From: SLRI01 sp964402505
GTDB taxonomy: Bacteria > Pseudomonadota > Alphaproteobacteria > Geminicoccales > Geminicoccaceae
Reading direction: 5' to 3'
NCBI GenBank assembly: GCA_964402505.1
Contig: CAYOCP010000021.1
Location: forward strand, 14,755 to 78,754
Length of the DNA stretch: 64,000 nucleotides
Below, in pieces: positions 1 through 8,323 of this stretch. Below the pieces are notes generated by a model. The model was not told where the DNA came from. It worked only from the letters and a program-made list of their open reading frames with translations, and did not search any database. The position numbers were made by a program, and so were the translations under genes. Position 1 is the stretch's first letter. Every line of letters starts with the position of its first letter.

Positions 1-402
1 GATCACCGCCCAGTCGTCGAGCAGGTTCTCGGGATGGCCGGAGGCGTCGATGGCGATGCCGTCGGCGAGGCGGAAGGCCTGGCCCCTGGCGTGGCCGAGA
101 TAGGTGCCGCGCCGGTAGCCCGGAACGAAATGCACGGTCCTGGGCTGCACCCAGCGCCGCTGCGAGGTGTCCCAGAGGCAGTGGGCGGCGGTCAGCGCCT
201 CGCGCGGCCCGATGAGCACGGCGGTGCAGAACCCGCCGGATTCGCGGTTGAGCCGGCCGACCGCGTCCCAGCGCCGGTCGGCGGCGTCGATGACATGCTG
301 GTCGTCATTGCCGAAGATGCCGAGCGGCGTGGTCGCGGCCAGCGGCCCAGCCGTGGCGGATGCGGCCAGGAGCAGCAAGGAGAGCACGAGGAGTCGACCC
401 AA
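1..402 (-). CDS. Secreted trypsin-like (S1 family) serine protease, 3' part cut by window edge
   Basis: This open frame runs off the left edge, so only the first 134 codons are present. It opens with a TTG preceded by GGAGG nine bases upstream; no in-frame ATG fits as well. Residues 1-18 form a hydrophobic signal peptide. Around residues 56-75 the frame reads GGFCTAVLIGPREALTAAHC, whose TAAHC ending is the hallmark of the catalytic histidine of chymotrypsin-fold proteases, with the usual cysteine before it. The catalytic Asp and Ser would lie outside the window. It is probably a periplasmic or secreted peptidase. Its substrate and partners cannot be judged. Confidence 0.75.
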   Translation of the reverse strand, partial: MGRLLVLSLLLLAASATAGPLAATTPLGIFGNDDQHVIDAADRRWDAVGRLNRESGGFCTAVLIGPREALTAAHCLWDTSQRRWVQPRTVHFVPGYRRGTYLGHARGQAFRLADGIAIDASGHPENLLDDWAVI

Positions 403-473
403 GGAAAAAGACCTCCGATGGCCGCCGCAATGTAGCCGCTCGGCCGCCGGAACGCCAGCAATGGGTACCGGAC

Positions 474-496
474 AAAAAGGGGTCAGGACCAATTTA
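474..496. repeat. Diverged copy of the GGGGTCAGGAC repeat
   Basis: This 23-bp stretch begins AAAAAGGGGTCAGGAC. It shares its core with the repeats at 32679-32727 and 50370-50388 but ends in CAATTTA instead of CTCTTT. It lies in the gap between the FAD oxidoreductase stop and the S1 protease start. It resembles the short intergenic REP-like elements associated elsewhere with RAYT transposases. That link is an inference. Confidence 0.5.
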
Positions 497-512
497 CGGC
501 GTTGGGCGATGC

Positions 513-1802
513 TCAGCCGACCCGATCCCGCAGCCGCAGCCATGCCACCGTCGCCGCGACGGCGGGCTTGCGCAGGAAATGCAGAGGAATCGGCCGCATC
601 GGCGTCACCGGGTAATCCAACTCGCTCTCGGGCGTTCCGGTGCACCAGTCGGCCAGCACCCTGCCGAGGGCGGTCGCCATCGCCACGCCCCTGCCGTTGA
701 AGCCCATGGCCGACATCGCGCGGTCGCCAAAGGGGCTCAGATGCGGATAGTGATCGGCGGTCATGGCGACGAAGCCGCCCCACTGATAGGCCCAGTCGGC
801 CCCCTCGAGCTGCGGGTAGAGCCTGGCCGACACCTCGCGCAGCTTCTGCATCTGGTGCAGGGTGCCCGGGGCCGAGTAGGCGCCCCGGCCGCCCATGACG
901 AAGCGCCCCTCCGGATCCAGCCGGAAATACAGGAGCAGGCGGCGGCTGTCCGAGGCGGCGTGGCCGCGCGGCAGGATGGACCGCCGGACATTGTCGCCGA
1001 GCGGGCGCGTCGCCACCTGCACGGACCGGATCGGCACCACCGTCCGCGCCGATGGCGGGGCGATCCCGTCCGTGTAGCCGTTGGTGCAGATCAGGGCGCG
1101 CCGCGCCGCGACCTTTCCCCTGGCGCAATGCACGATCTGCCGCCCGCCCCTGGCCTCGAGACGCTCGGCCCGGGTGTCGCCGTGCAGCACCGCACCGGCC
1201 TTTCGCGCGGCATCGGCCAGCCCCAGGGCGTAGTTGAGCGGGTGCAGGCTGCCGCCGCGCTCGTCGATCATGCCGCCGATATAGGCATCCGTGCCCAGAA
1301 GGTCCGCCGTCTCCGGACCGCTCAAAAGCCGGAGCGGCTGCCCGCGGCGCTGCCACTGCTCGACCCGTGCCCGCACCACCGCCAGCGCCGCCCGATCCAG
1401 AACCGGCTGCAGCCAGCCCGGCTGAACCCCGGCGCAGGCGATGCCGTGCCGCTCGACCAGGCTGAAGACGAGATCGGCCGCACCGCCCGAGAGCCGGATC
1501 ATGCGCTGGCCCATCTCGGCGCCGAAGTGCGCCTCGATCGTGTCGGGATCCTCCTTCAATCCGGGGTTCACCTGCCCGCCATTGCGCCCCGACGCCCCCC
1601 AGCCGGGCGTCTCGGCCTCGACCAGCACCACCGACAACCCCGCCTCGGCGCAATGCAGCGCCGCCGAGAGGCCCGTGAACCCGCCGCCGACGATCGCCAC
1701 ATCCGCCTCCTCGTCGCCCGCCAAGGGCGGGCAGGGCGGCGCCGGATTGGCGGTCGCGGTCCAGAGCGAGTTGGCGATGCAGGCTTCCTCGTGCGCGATC
1801 AT
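513..1802 (-). CDS. FAD-dependent amine/amino acid oxidoreductase (DAO family, PuuB-like)
   Basis: This 429-residue protein has an N-terminal dinucleotide-binding motif VGGGFTG at residues 38-44, followed by the acidic end of the second beta strand and GASGRNGGQ at 69-77. This layout is typical of gamma-glutamylputrescine oxidoreductases and related DAO-family flavoenzymes that oxidise primary or secondary amines. A GGAGG sits just before the ATG. The gene is divergent from an amino acid ABC transporter operon across 204 bp, which fits use of amino acids or polyamines. The exact substrate cannot be told from sequence; a D-amino acid or sarcosine-type oxidase is the alternative. Confidence 0.85.
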   Translation of the reverse strand: MIAHEEACIANSLWTATANPAPPCPPLAGDEEADVAIVGGGFTGLSAALHCAEAGLSVVLVEAETPGWGASGRNGGQVNPGLKEDPDTIEAHFGAEMGQRMIRLSGGAADLVFSLVERHGIACAGVQPGWLQPVLDRAALAVVRARVEQWQRRGQPLRLLSGPETADLLGTDAYIGGMIDERGGSLHPLNYALGLADAARKAGAVLHGDTRAERLEARGGRQIVHCARGKVAARRALICTNGYTDGIAPPSARTVVPIRSVQVATRPLGDNVRRSILPRGHAASDSRRLLLYFRLDPEGRFVMGGRGAYSAPGTLHQMQKLREVSARLYPQLEGADWAYQWGGFVAMTADHYPHLSPFGDRAMSAMGFNGRGVAMATALGRVLADWCTGTPESELDYPVTPMRPIPLHFLRKPAVAATVAWLRLRDRVG

Positions 1803-2006
1803 CGAATCCTCCAGGCTCGCCAGAGCCGCCGAAGGATAGCCGCTCCGACCGGGCGGGGCACGCGGCTTCGCTGCCGTCCCATCCCGCTTCCGCCCACCGC
1901 CGATCCGCCCGAGGAACGGATTGACAGGCCGGGATCGCCGGGATCAGATGACCGGCGCGAGGACTGGCTCCCGATTCCCCTGGATCTGCCGAGCGGAGGA
2001 ATACGC

Positions 2007-2783
2007 ATGCTGCCTTCCCTGATTGGGTCCACCCGGCGGGCCGCCATGGCCCTCGGCATCACGATCGCCCTCCTCGGCACCCTCGCCGGTGCCGCTCAGG
2101 CGGCCGAAACGACCTACAAGGTCGGCTCCACCCCGACGGGCGTGCCCTTCACCTTCCTCGACGTCAAGACCAACCAGATCGAGGGGATCATGGTCGACAT
2201 CGTCGAGGCGGTGGCCCGGGAGGAGGGCTTCGCCGTCGAGATCGAGGCGACCCAGTGGGCGGCGCTGATCCCCTCCCTGACCAGCGGCAAGATCGACATC
2301 ATCGCGGCAGCCATGTACGCCACCGCCGAGCGCGCCAAGATCGTGGCCTTCACCGAGCCGGTCTACAGCTACGGCGAGGGCCTGTTCGTCGCCAATGACG
2401 ACGACGGCACCTATAAATCGTTCGACGATCTCGCCGGCAAGACCGTCGGCGTGCAGGTGGGCACGAGCTATTACGACGTCCTCCGCGACTCCGGGAAGTT
2501 CAAGGAGGTCAAGGTCTACGACAGCATCGCCGACATCATGCGCGACGTGGCGCTCGGGCGGATCGACGCCGGCTTCGGCGACCGGCCGATCGTCGCCTAC
2601 CAGCTCTCCAAGGGCGCCTCGCAGGTCCGGCTGGTCGACCAGTACGTCTCGGTCATCACCGGCAGCGTGGCCCTGGCCGTGCGCCAGGACGACCCGGACC
2701 TGCTCGCCACCCTCAACGACGGCATCGAGAAGCTGAAGGCCAGCGGCGAGCTCGACCAGATCATCGCCAAATGGGGCGTCTAG
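2007..2783 (+). CDS. Amino acid ABC transporter, periplasmic substrate-binding protein (SBP family 3)
   Basis: This is a 258-residue protein with a Sec signal peptide ending near residue 32 (AQA). The mature part is a single family-3 solute-binding fold, with the characteristic stretches GKIDIIAAAMYATAERAK and GKTVGVQVGTS. The ATG is chosen because GGAGGA lies seven bases upstream and the signal peptide begins here; the same frame is open far upstream but noncoding in character. It would deliver a polar amino acid to the permease and ATPase that follow in the same operon. Ligand specificity is not readable from sequence. Confidence 0.9.
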   Translation: MLPSLIGSTRRAAMALGITIALLGTLAGAAQAAETTYKVGSTPTGVPFTFLDVKTNQIEGIMVDIVEAVAREEGFAVEIEATQWAALIPSLTSGKIDIIAAAMYATAERAKIVAFTEPVYSYGEGLFVANDDDGTYKSFDDLAGKTVGVQVGTSYYDVLRDSGKFKEVKVYDSIADIMRDVALGRIDAGFGDRPIVAYQLSKGASQVRLVDQYVSVITGSVALAVRQDDPDLLATLNDGIEKLKASGELDQIIAKWGV

Positions 2784-2812
2784 CCGCCCGGCACCCGTAG
2801 GGAGGGGGGCCG

Positions 2813-3466
2813 ATGCCGGACCTGATGACCAGGTCGCTGGATTATCTTCCGGTCCTCATGCAGGGGGTCGTGCTGACCATCCTCGTCACGATCCTCTCGC
2901 TGCTCCTGAGCACGTTCCTGGGCCTCGTCTGGGCGATCATGTCCTGGTCGAGAAACCCGGTGCTCGACGGCATCAGCCGCACCTTCATCACGATCATCCG
3001 CGGCATCCCGATCATCGTGCAGCTCTTCTACATCTATTTCGTGATGCCCGAGATCGGCCTGAACCTGACAGCGCTTCAGGCCGGCGTCATCGGGCTCGGC
3101 GTCGCCTACTCGGCCTACCAGGCCGAGAACTTCCGGGCCGGGATCGAGGCCATCGACAAGGGCCAGATCGAGGCGGCGCAATCCATCGGCATGACCAAGT
3201 CCCTGATCATGCGGCGCGTGATCCTGCCGCAGGCGATCCGCATAGCCCTGCCGCCCTTCGGCAATACGATGATCATGATCCTCAAGGATTCGTCGCTCGT
3301 CTCGACCATCACCGTGGCGGAGCTCACCCGCCAGGGGCAGCTCATCGCCGGCTCCACCTTCGACAACATGACCGTGTTCACGCTCGTGGCCCTGATCTAC
3401 CTCCTCATGAGCCTGCCGCTGACCTATCTGACGCGCCGCCTCGAGCGGCGGTTCGCGAGCGCATGA
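2813..3466 (+). CDS. Amino acid ABC transporter permease (HisM/GlnP type)
   Basis: This 217-residue inner membrane protein has about five predicted membrane segments. Its cytoplasmic EAA loop near residues 120-141 begins EAAQSIGMTKS, the contact site for the ATPase. This is the standard length and layout of a single polar amino acid permease, which would act as a homodimer because no second permease gene is present. A strong AGGGAGGGG ribosome binding site precedes the ATG. The stop codon overlaps the start of the downstream ATPase gene by four bases. Confidence 0.92.
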   Translation: MPDLMTRSLDYLPVLMQGVVLTILVTILSLLLSTFLGLVWAIMSWSRNPVLDGISRTFITIIRGIPIIVQLFYIYFVMPEIGLNLTALQAGVIGLGVAYSAYQAENFRAGIEAIDKGQIEAAQSIGMTKSLIMRRVILPQAIRIALPPFGNTMIMILKDSSLVSTITVAELTRQGQLIAGSTFDNMTVFTLVALIYLLMSLPLTYLTRRLERRFASA

Positions 3467-4197
3467 TCGCCGTCGACGACATCCACAAGTCGTTCGGGGC
3501 GCTCGAGGTCATCAAGGGCGTGACCTTCGAGGTCGCCAAGGGCGAGGTCGTGTGCGTGATCGGCCCTTCCGGCTCCGGCAAATCCACCATCCTCCGCTGC
3601 ATCAACGGCCTCGAGACCTACGACCGAGGCGAGATCAGCGTCGAGGGCCGGAAGGTCGATCCGGCCGACAGCTCCATCATCGAGATCCGGACCCGGGTCT
3701 CGATGGTCTTCCAGCGCTTCAACCTCTTTCCGCACCGCACCGCCCTCGAGAACGTCATGGAGGGACCGGTCTACGTCAAGAAACGGCCCCGCGCCGAGGC
3801 GCGCGAGCTCGCCGCCGGCCTGCTCGAGAAGGTCGGGCTGCGGGGCAAGCTCGACGTCCACCCGGCCCGGCTCTCGGGCGGCCAGCAGCAGCGCGTGGCG
3901 ATCGCCCGGGCACTCGCCATGGAGCCGAAGGCGATCCTCTTCGACGAGCCGACCTCCGCCCTCGACCCCGAGCTCGTCGGCGAGGTCCTCAAGGTCATGC
4001 GCGACCTCGCCGGCGAGGACATGACCATGGTGGTCGTGACCCACGAGATGGGCTTCGCCCGCGAGGTCGCGGACCGCGTCCTCTTCCTCGAATCCGGCAC
4101 CATTCTCGAGCAGGGGCCACCGGAGCAGCTCCTGCGCAACCCGCGGCACGAGCGCACGCAGGACTTCCTGCATCGGGTCATCAACCCGCTGGAGTGA
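3463..4197 (+). CDS. Amino acid ABC transporter ATP-binding protein (GlnQ type)
   Basis: This 244-residue ATPase powers the amino acid uptake system. It shows Walker A GPSGSGKST at residues 34-42, the signature LSGGQQQRVAIARAL around 138-152, Walker B ILFDEPTSALDPE and the switch histidine in VVVTHEMGFA. It overlaps the permease gene by ATGA, indicating translational coupling. The length matches the GlnQ/HisP family. It is followed after two bases by a dehydrogenase gene, so the four genes probably form one transcript. Confidence 0.93.
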   Translation: MIAVDDIHKSFGALEVIKGVTFEVAKGEVVCVIGPSGSGKSTILRCINGLETYDRGEISVEGRKVDPADSSIIEIRTRVSMVFQRFNLFPHRTALENVMEGPVYVKKRPRAEARELAAGLLEKVGLRGKLDVHPARLSGGQQQRVAIARALAMEPKAILFDEPTSALDPELVGEVLKVMRDLAGEDMTMVVVTHEMGFAREVADRVLFLESGTILEQGPPEQLLRNPRHERTQDFLHRVINPLE

Positions 4198-4199
4198 CC

Positions 4200-5108
4200 A
4201 TGCCGCGTCAGCCACGCGTCGTCCTGATCGACGCCTCGGAGCAGGTGGCGGATCTCCTGGCCGAGATGCCCGTCGATTTCCCTCTGCACGTCCATCATGG
4301 CGACCCGTCGCCCGGGCGTCTGCGTCATTTGCTGCGCGACGCCGGGATCGTCCTCGACGGGCACAGCTACCTGACCGCCGACGACATCGCCGCCGCCCCC
4401 CATCTCCAGACCATCATCTTCCTCGGCACCGGCGCCTCCTCCTACATCGACATGGCGGCCGCCCGAAAGCGGGGCATCGAGGTGAGGACGGTGAAGGGCT
4501 ACGGCGACCGGGCGGTGGCCGAGCACACCATCGCGCTGACCCTGGGAGCGATCCGCCGAGTCTCGGTCATGGACCGGGAGCTGCGCCGCGGCCATTGGGC
4601 GCCGCTCGAGGGCCGCGAGATCGCCGAGCTCTCGTTGGGGGTCATCGGCATGGGCGGCATCGGCAGGGAGGCCGCCCGCCTCGCCACAGCACTCGGGTTC
4701 GACGTCATGACCTGGAGCCGCAGCCCTGGCCGGCCGGTGCCGGGCACGCGCACGGTGCCGCTCGAGACGCTTTTGCAGGCATCGGACATCGTCTCGCTGC
4801 ATCTCGGCCTCACCGACGAGACCCGCCACTTCCTCGGCCGGTCGAGGCTCGACCTGCTGCGCCGGGGTGCGATCCTGGTCAACACCGCCCGCGCGGAGCT
4901 GATCGAGCGGCGGGCCCTGCTCGATGCGCTCGAGGCCGGCCGGATCGGCCACGCCGCCCTCGACGTCTTCGACACCGAGCCCCTGCCCCCGGACGACCCG
5001 CTGCTCGCCATGCCGAACGTGACGCTGACCGCCCATGCCGGCTTCAAGACGGAAGCGGCTACCCGCCGCCTGCTCGAGGCGGCGCTGGCGCTGGTGCCCC
5101 GCTCCTGA
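4200..5108 (+). CDS. D-2-hydroxyacid dehydrogenase, NAD(P)-dependent
   Basis: This protein of 302 residues has a Rossmann motif GMGGIG at 150-155 and the catalytic residues of the family: Arg in NTARAELI, Glu in DVFDTEP and His in LTAHAGF. Such enzymes interconvert 2-oxoacids and D-2-hydroxyacids. The ATG lies two bases after the ATPase stop, so it is the last gene of the amino acid transporter operon and may act on the keto acid derived from the imported substrate. That role is an inference. It ends 20 bp from the convergent end of nosX. Confidence 0.85.
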   Translation: MPRQPRVVLIDASEQVADLLAEMPVDFPLHVHHGDPSPGRLRHLLRDAGIVLDGHSYLTADDIAAAPHLQTIIFLGTGASSYIDMAAARKRGIEVRTVKGYGDRAVAEHTIALTLGAIRRVSVMDRELRRGHWAPLEGREIAELSLGVIGMGGIGREAARLATALGFDVMTWSRSPGRPVPGTRTVPLETLLQASDIVSLHLGLTDETRHFLGRSRLDLLRRGAILVNTARAELIERRALLDALEAGRIGHAALDVFDTEPLPPDDPLLAMPNVTLTAHAGFKTEAATRRLLEAALALVPRS

Positions 5109-5128
5109 AGAGCCCTCCTCCCGGACCC

Positions 5129-6082
5129 TCAGCCCCCGGGCGTGATCCAGACCCGCCCGATGCCCGGGATGCCGGCCCTTTCGAGCTGCCTGCCCTCCTC
5201 GGCCGGGAGCACGGCGAGTGCCGTCGAGAAGGCGTCGGCGCGCATGGCGCTCCCGGCCTCGACGCTGACCTGCAGCGGTCCCGCGGCCGGGCGGCCGGTG
5301 CGCGGATCGATCAGATGGTGGAAGCGCCCGGTGGGCTCGAAGACGGTGCCGGCCGGGCTCGACGTGGCGATGGCCCCGTCCACAAGCTCGATCGGCCGCG
5401 GCGGGCCGCCGTTCGGGTCGGCGAGCCCCACCTGCCAGGGCCGCTCGTCGGGCCGCAGCCCAACCGCCCTGATCTCGCCCGTGTCGATCAGCGTGTCGGC
5501 GATGCCGGCAGCCTCCAGGAGCTGCGCCATCCGGTCGGCGATCGCCCCTTGCGCGATGCCGTTCAGGGTGAGCCCCATGCCGGGCCTGGCGAAGGCGATG
5601 CGCCGCGCATCGAACGCGACCCCGTCCATGCCCGTCCGGCCGCGCGCCAGGGCTATCGCCTCTTCCGATGGCGGCGTGGTGGCGCCAGCCGAGAAATGCG
5701 CGCCGTAGAGCTGCCAGAGCGGCTGGACCGTGACGTCGAAGGCGCCGGCGGTGAGGTCGTGCACCTGCCGCGCCTCGGCGAGCACCTTCAAGAGCTCGAA
5801 GGGCGGCGCCTCCAGCCGCCCGTCCCGGTTCAGCCGCGAGAGGGCGGAGGCGGGATCGTAGAGGCTGAAGACCCGTTCGAGCCGGCGGAGCTCCAGAACG
5901 GCCGCCTCGATGATGCGCCCGGCCGCCGCCTCGTCCTCGTGCACGAGGCGAAGCTCGGCCATGGCGCCAAGGGCGACGCCGCGCCAGCGCCAGGTTCGCG
6001 CCCGGGCCTCCGGACGGCCCAGCGGCACACCGGCCATCGCCAGGCTGGCGCCGGCAATGGCGAGAAAGCGGCGGCGGCGCAT
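5129..6082 (-). CDS. nosX: FAD:protein FMN transferase (ApbE family) of the nos cluster, NosX
   Basis: This 317-residue protein belongs to the ApbE family, which covalently attaches FMN to a threonine of target flavoproteins. It has an N-terminal twin-arginine-like signal (RRRFLAIAG) followed by the family stretches around VTVQPLWQLYG and LNGIAQGAIADRM. In nos clusters this protein is called NosX and flavinylates NosR; the NosR of this cluster carries the matching SGATVT acceptor motif. Its ATG overlaps the nosL stop (TGATG). It is the last gene of the operon. Confidence 0.9.
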   Translation of the reverse strand: MRRRRFLAIAGASLAMAGVPLGRPEARARTWRWRGVALGAMAELRLVHEDEAAAGRIIEAAVLELRRLERVFSLYDPASALSRLNRDGRLEAPPFELLKVLAEARQVHDLTAGAFDVTVQPLWQLYGAHFSAGATTPPSEEAIALARGRTGMDGVAFDARRIAFARPGMGLTLNGIAQGAIADRMAQLLEAAGIADTLIDTGEIRAVGLRPDERPWQVGLADPNGGPPRPIELVDGAIATSSPAGTVFEPTGRFHHLIDPRTGRPAAGPLQVSVEAGSAMRADAFSTALAVLPAEEGRQLERAGIPGIGRVWITPGG

Positions 6083-6597
6083 CAGCTTGCTCCTCCTGCA
6101 AGGGGTTCCTCTTCGCCGAGCACCCAGTGGGCGTCGATCGCGTCGAGCCTGCGCACCTCCCCGCCATGCCGGGCGGCGAAGGCGCGCGCATCCGCCTCGC
6201 GGGCGAAGGGCACGGCCTCGGCCTCGCCCATGCCGCCCGAGGAGGCGGAGCCGATGACGTAGAAGGCGGCATCGGCATCGACCCAGGCGCCGGGTGCCGG
6301 CAGGCTCGTGGCGTCGCCCGTGCCGGTGTCGCTGACATAGATCGCCACCACCTCGGCGGTCTCGCCGGGCAGCAGGCGGAAGGTCAGCATGTCGCGCACC
6401 GACGGAAACCAGAGGGGATCCTCCCGGCCTTCGACGAAGGCCTGCGCCTTCGGGCCCGGATGCTCGTCGATCGCCATCAGGCAGAAATAGCCGGTGGCGT
6501 CGGCCGAGAGCTCGGCCGGCTCGGGCCGCGCGGTGGCGGCCGGCTCGTCGCAGGCGGCGAGCAGCACAAGAAGGGCGGGCAGGGGCAAAAGGCGCAT
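6082..6597 (-). CDS. nosL: NosL, copper-binding outer membrane lipoprotein for NosZ maturation
   Basis: This 171-residue lipoprotein has the signal sequence and lipobox LLAAC, with the lipidated cysteine at residue 16. The start is placed at this internal methionine because the ATG overlaps the nosY stop (TGATG) and begins a proper signal peptide. NosL delivers Cu(I) to apo-NosZ. The FCLMAI stretch (Cys39, Met41) and the following HPGPKAQAF are the conserved metal-site region. It sits between nosY and nosX as in other clade I nos operons. Confidence 0.9.
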   Translation of the reverse strand: MRLLPLPALLVLLAACDEPAATARPEPAELSADATGYFCLMAIDEHPGPKAQAFVEGREDPLWFPSVRDMLTFRLLPGETAEVVAIYVSDTGTGDATSLPAPGAWVDADAAFYVIGSASSGGMGEAEAVPFAREADARAFAARHGGEVRRLDAIDAHWVLGEEEPLAGGAS

Positions 6598-7424
6598 CAG
6601 GGCTCCCTTCGCTGGAAACGGGCGGCGGTCAAAGCGAGCGGCAACAGAATCCAGGCGACGATGCTCGCGAGCAGGATCGAGGGCGCCGGCTTCGCGGTCC
6701 TCGCCAGCCCGGCCATGCCGCTCAACTGCTCGATCGACGGCACGCCCGAGAGGTTGAAGAGGCGGTAGGCATCGGCCGGATTGGCGATCAGGAGCCAGGG
6801 GAAGACGTGCTTGGAGAAAAAGCCGCCATCGTCGGCGACCAGCGCCCCCAAAAGCCCCATGTCGAAGAGCAGGACGAGGAAGAGCCAAATGCCGATGGCG
6901 AGTCCGGCCGCGGTGTTGCGGTCGCGCACGAGGCAGGACGCCAGATGGCCGAGCCCGACGAAGGCCGCACCCAGCAGCAGCGAGGAGCCGACGAGGCGCC
7001 AGAAGAGCAGGAGCTCGCCCGCCCGGATGTCGCCCGTCGCCGCCACCGCCAGCGCCGCCGCACCGAAGCCCAGGACCGTGGCGATGGCGACCACCGTCAC
7101 CTGGCCCAGGAACTTGCCGAGCACGATCTCGTGGCGGGCGAGCGGGTAGCTCAGGAGCAGGAGCAGCGTGCCCCGGTCGAGCTCGCCGACGATGGCGTCG
7201 TAGGCGAGCAGGAGCGCGATCAGCGGCACCAGGTAGGTGGCGAGGCTGGCGAGCCCGACGGCGGTGACGGTGAGCCGGCCGGCGTCGATGGTGCCGCCGG
7301 GTGCGGAGCCGAGAAAGGCGAGCGCCAGGGACAGGGCGGCGAGGAGCAGGCTCGCCATCAGGACCCAGCGATTGCGCAAGCCGATCCTGAGCTCGCTCGC
7401 GGCAACGGTGAGAACGCCCCTCAT
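6597..7424 (-). CDS. nosY: NosY, ABC transporter permease of the NosDFY maturation complex
   Basis: This 275-residue polytopic inner membrane protein has about six hydrophobic segments and the ABC-2 type layout. A conserved cytoplasmic stretch, GELDRGTLLLLLSYPLARHE, lies near residue 80-100. With the ATPase NosF and the periplasmic NosD it forms the machine needed to build the CuZ sulfide-bridged copper site of NosZ. It overlaps nosF by four bases and nosL by one base, consistent with coupled translation. Confidence 0.93.
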   Translation of the reverse strand: MRGVLTVAASELRIGLRNRWVLMASLLLAALSLALAFLGSAPGGTIDAGRLTVTAVGLASLATYLVPLIALLLAYDAIVGELDRGTLLLLLSYPLARHEIVLGKFLGQVTVVAIATVLGFGAAALAVAATGDIRAGELLLFWRLVGSSLLLGAAFVGLGHLASCLVRDRNTAAGLAIGIWLFLVLLFDMGLLGALVADDGGFFSKHVFPWLLIANPADAYRLFNLSGVPSIEQLSGMAGLARTAKPAPSILLASIVAWILLPLALTAARFQRREP

Positions 7425-8323
7425 GCGCCGCCCGCCCGCCGGCCGTAATGCGCGTAGACCTCGTCGAGCGACGGCGGCACGAGCTCGAGATCGTCGATCT
7501 CGATCGGCAGATCGGCGATGCGCCTGAGCATCTCGATCTTCCGCTCGGCCGGGCAGAGCAGCTCGACCGCGTGCCCGTTGAGGCGGTGCGCGCCGAGATC
7601 GCGCGTCATCGCCTCCAGCGCCGGTGCCAGCGCCCTGACCCGGATGCGCACCGGCAGCCCGGCGGCGCGACGCAGATCGGCCAGGCTGTCGAGCGCCACC
7701 AGCCGGCCGTCGCGCAGGATGGCGGCCCGGTCGGTGCGCGCCTCGAGCTCGGTCAGGACGTGGCTCGAGAGCAGGATGCTCGTCCCCCGGCCCTTGAGCT
7801 CGGCCACGATCTCGTAGAACGAGCGGCGCAGGATCGGATCCAGCCCCGAGGTCGGCTCGTCGAGCAAAAGAAGCCGGGGTGCGCCGAGCAGCGCCTGGGC
7901 GAGGCCGAGGCGCTGGCGCATGCCCTTGGAATAGGTGGCGACCCGCCGCCCCGCCGCATCGGCGAGGCCGACCCGCTCGAGCAGCGCCTCGACCTCGCCT
8001 TTCGCCCGGCGCTTCAGGCGCGCGTAGAAGCGAAGCGTCTCCCCGCCGGTCAAGGCCGGATTGAAGGCGACGCTCTCGGGCAGATAGCCGGTCGCCCTTC
8101 GCGCCGCCGCCGCCCCGGCCGCCCCGCCCAGAACCTCGATCCGCCCGGCGCTCGGCCGGGTCAGGCCGAGGATCATCTTCATCAGCGTCGTCTTGCCGGC
8201 GCCGTTGGGGCCGAGCAGCGCCATCACCTCGCCCTGGCGAAGGTCGAGCGTCACCGCCTCGACCGCCACGGCCCGGCCGTAGCGCTTGGCGACACCTTCG
8301 AGCCGGATCGCCGGTGCGCTCAT
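7421..8323 (-). CDS. nosF: NosF, ABC transporter ATP-binding protein of the NosDFY complex
   Basis: This 300-residue ATPase has Walker A GPNGAGKTT at residues 38-46, the signature YSKGMRQRLGLAQALL and Walker B LLLLDEPTSGLDP. After the nucleotide-binding domain comes a C-terminal extension of roughly 80 residues that is typical of NosF. It energises copper-site assembly in NosZ together with NosD and NosY. The start chosen overlaps the nosD stop by ATGA; an open frame continues upstream but is antisense shadow inside nosD. Confidence 0.93.
   Translation of the reverse strand: MSAPAIRLEGVAKRYGRAVAVEAVTLDLRQGEVMALLGPNGAGKTTLMKMILGLTRPSAGRIEVLGGAAGAAAARRATGYLPESVAFNPALTGGETLRFYARLKRRAKGEVEALLERVGLADAAGRRVATYSKGMRQRLGLAQALLGAPRLLLLDEPTSGLDPILRRSFYEIVAELKGRGTSILLSSHVLTELEARTDRAAILRDGRLVALDSLADLRRAAGLPVRIRVRALAPALEAMTRDLGAHRLNGHAVELLCPAERKIEMLRRIADLPIEIDDLELVPPSLDEVYAHYGRRAGGA

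Noticed and set aside
360..2006. Long plus-strand open frame leading into the amino acid binding protein
   Set aside because: It is antisense to the FAD oxidoreductase. The real protein starts at 2007 with a signal peptide and ribosome binding site.
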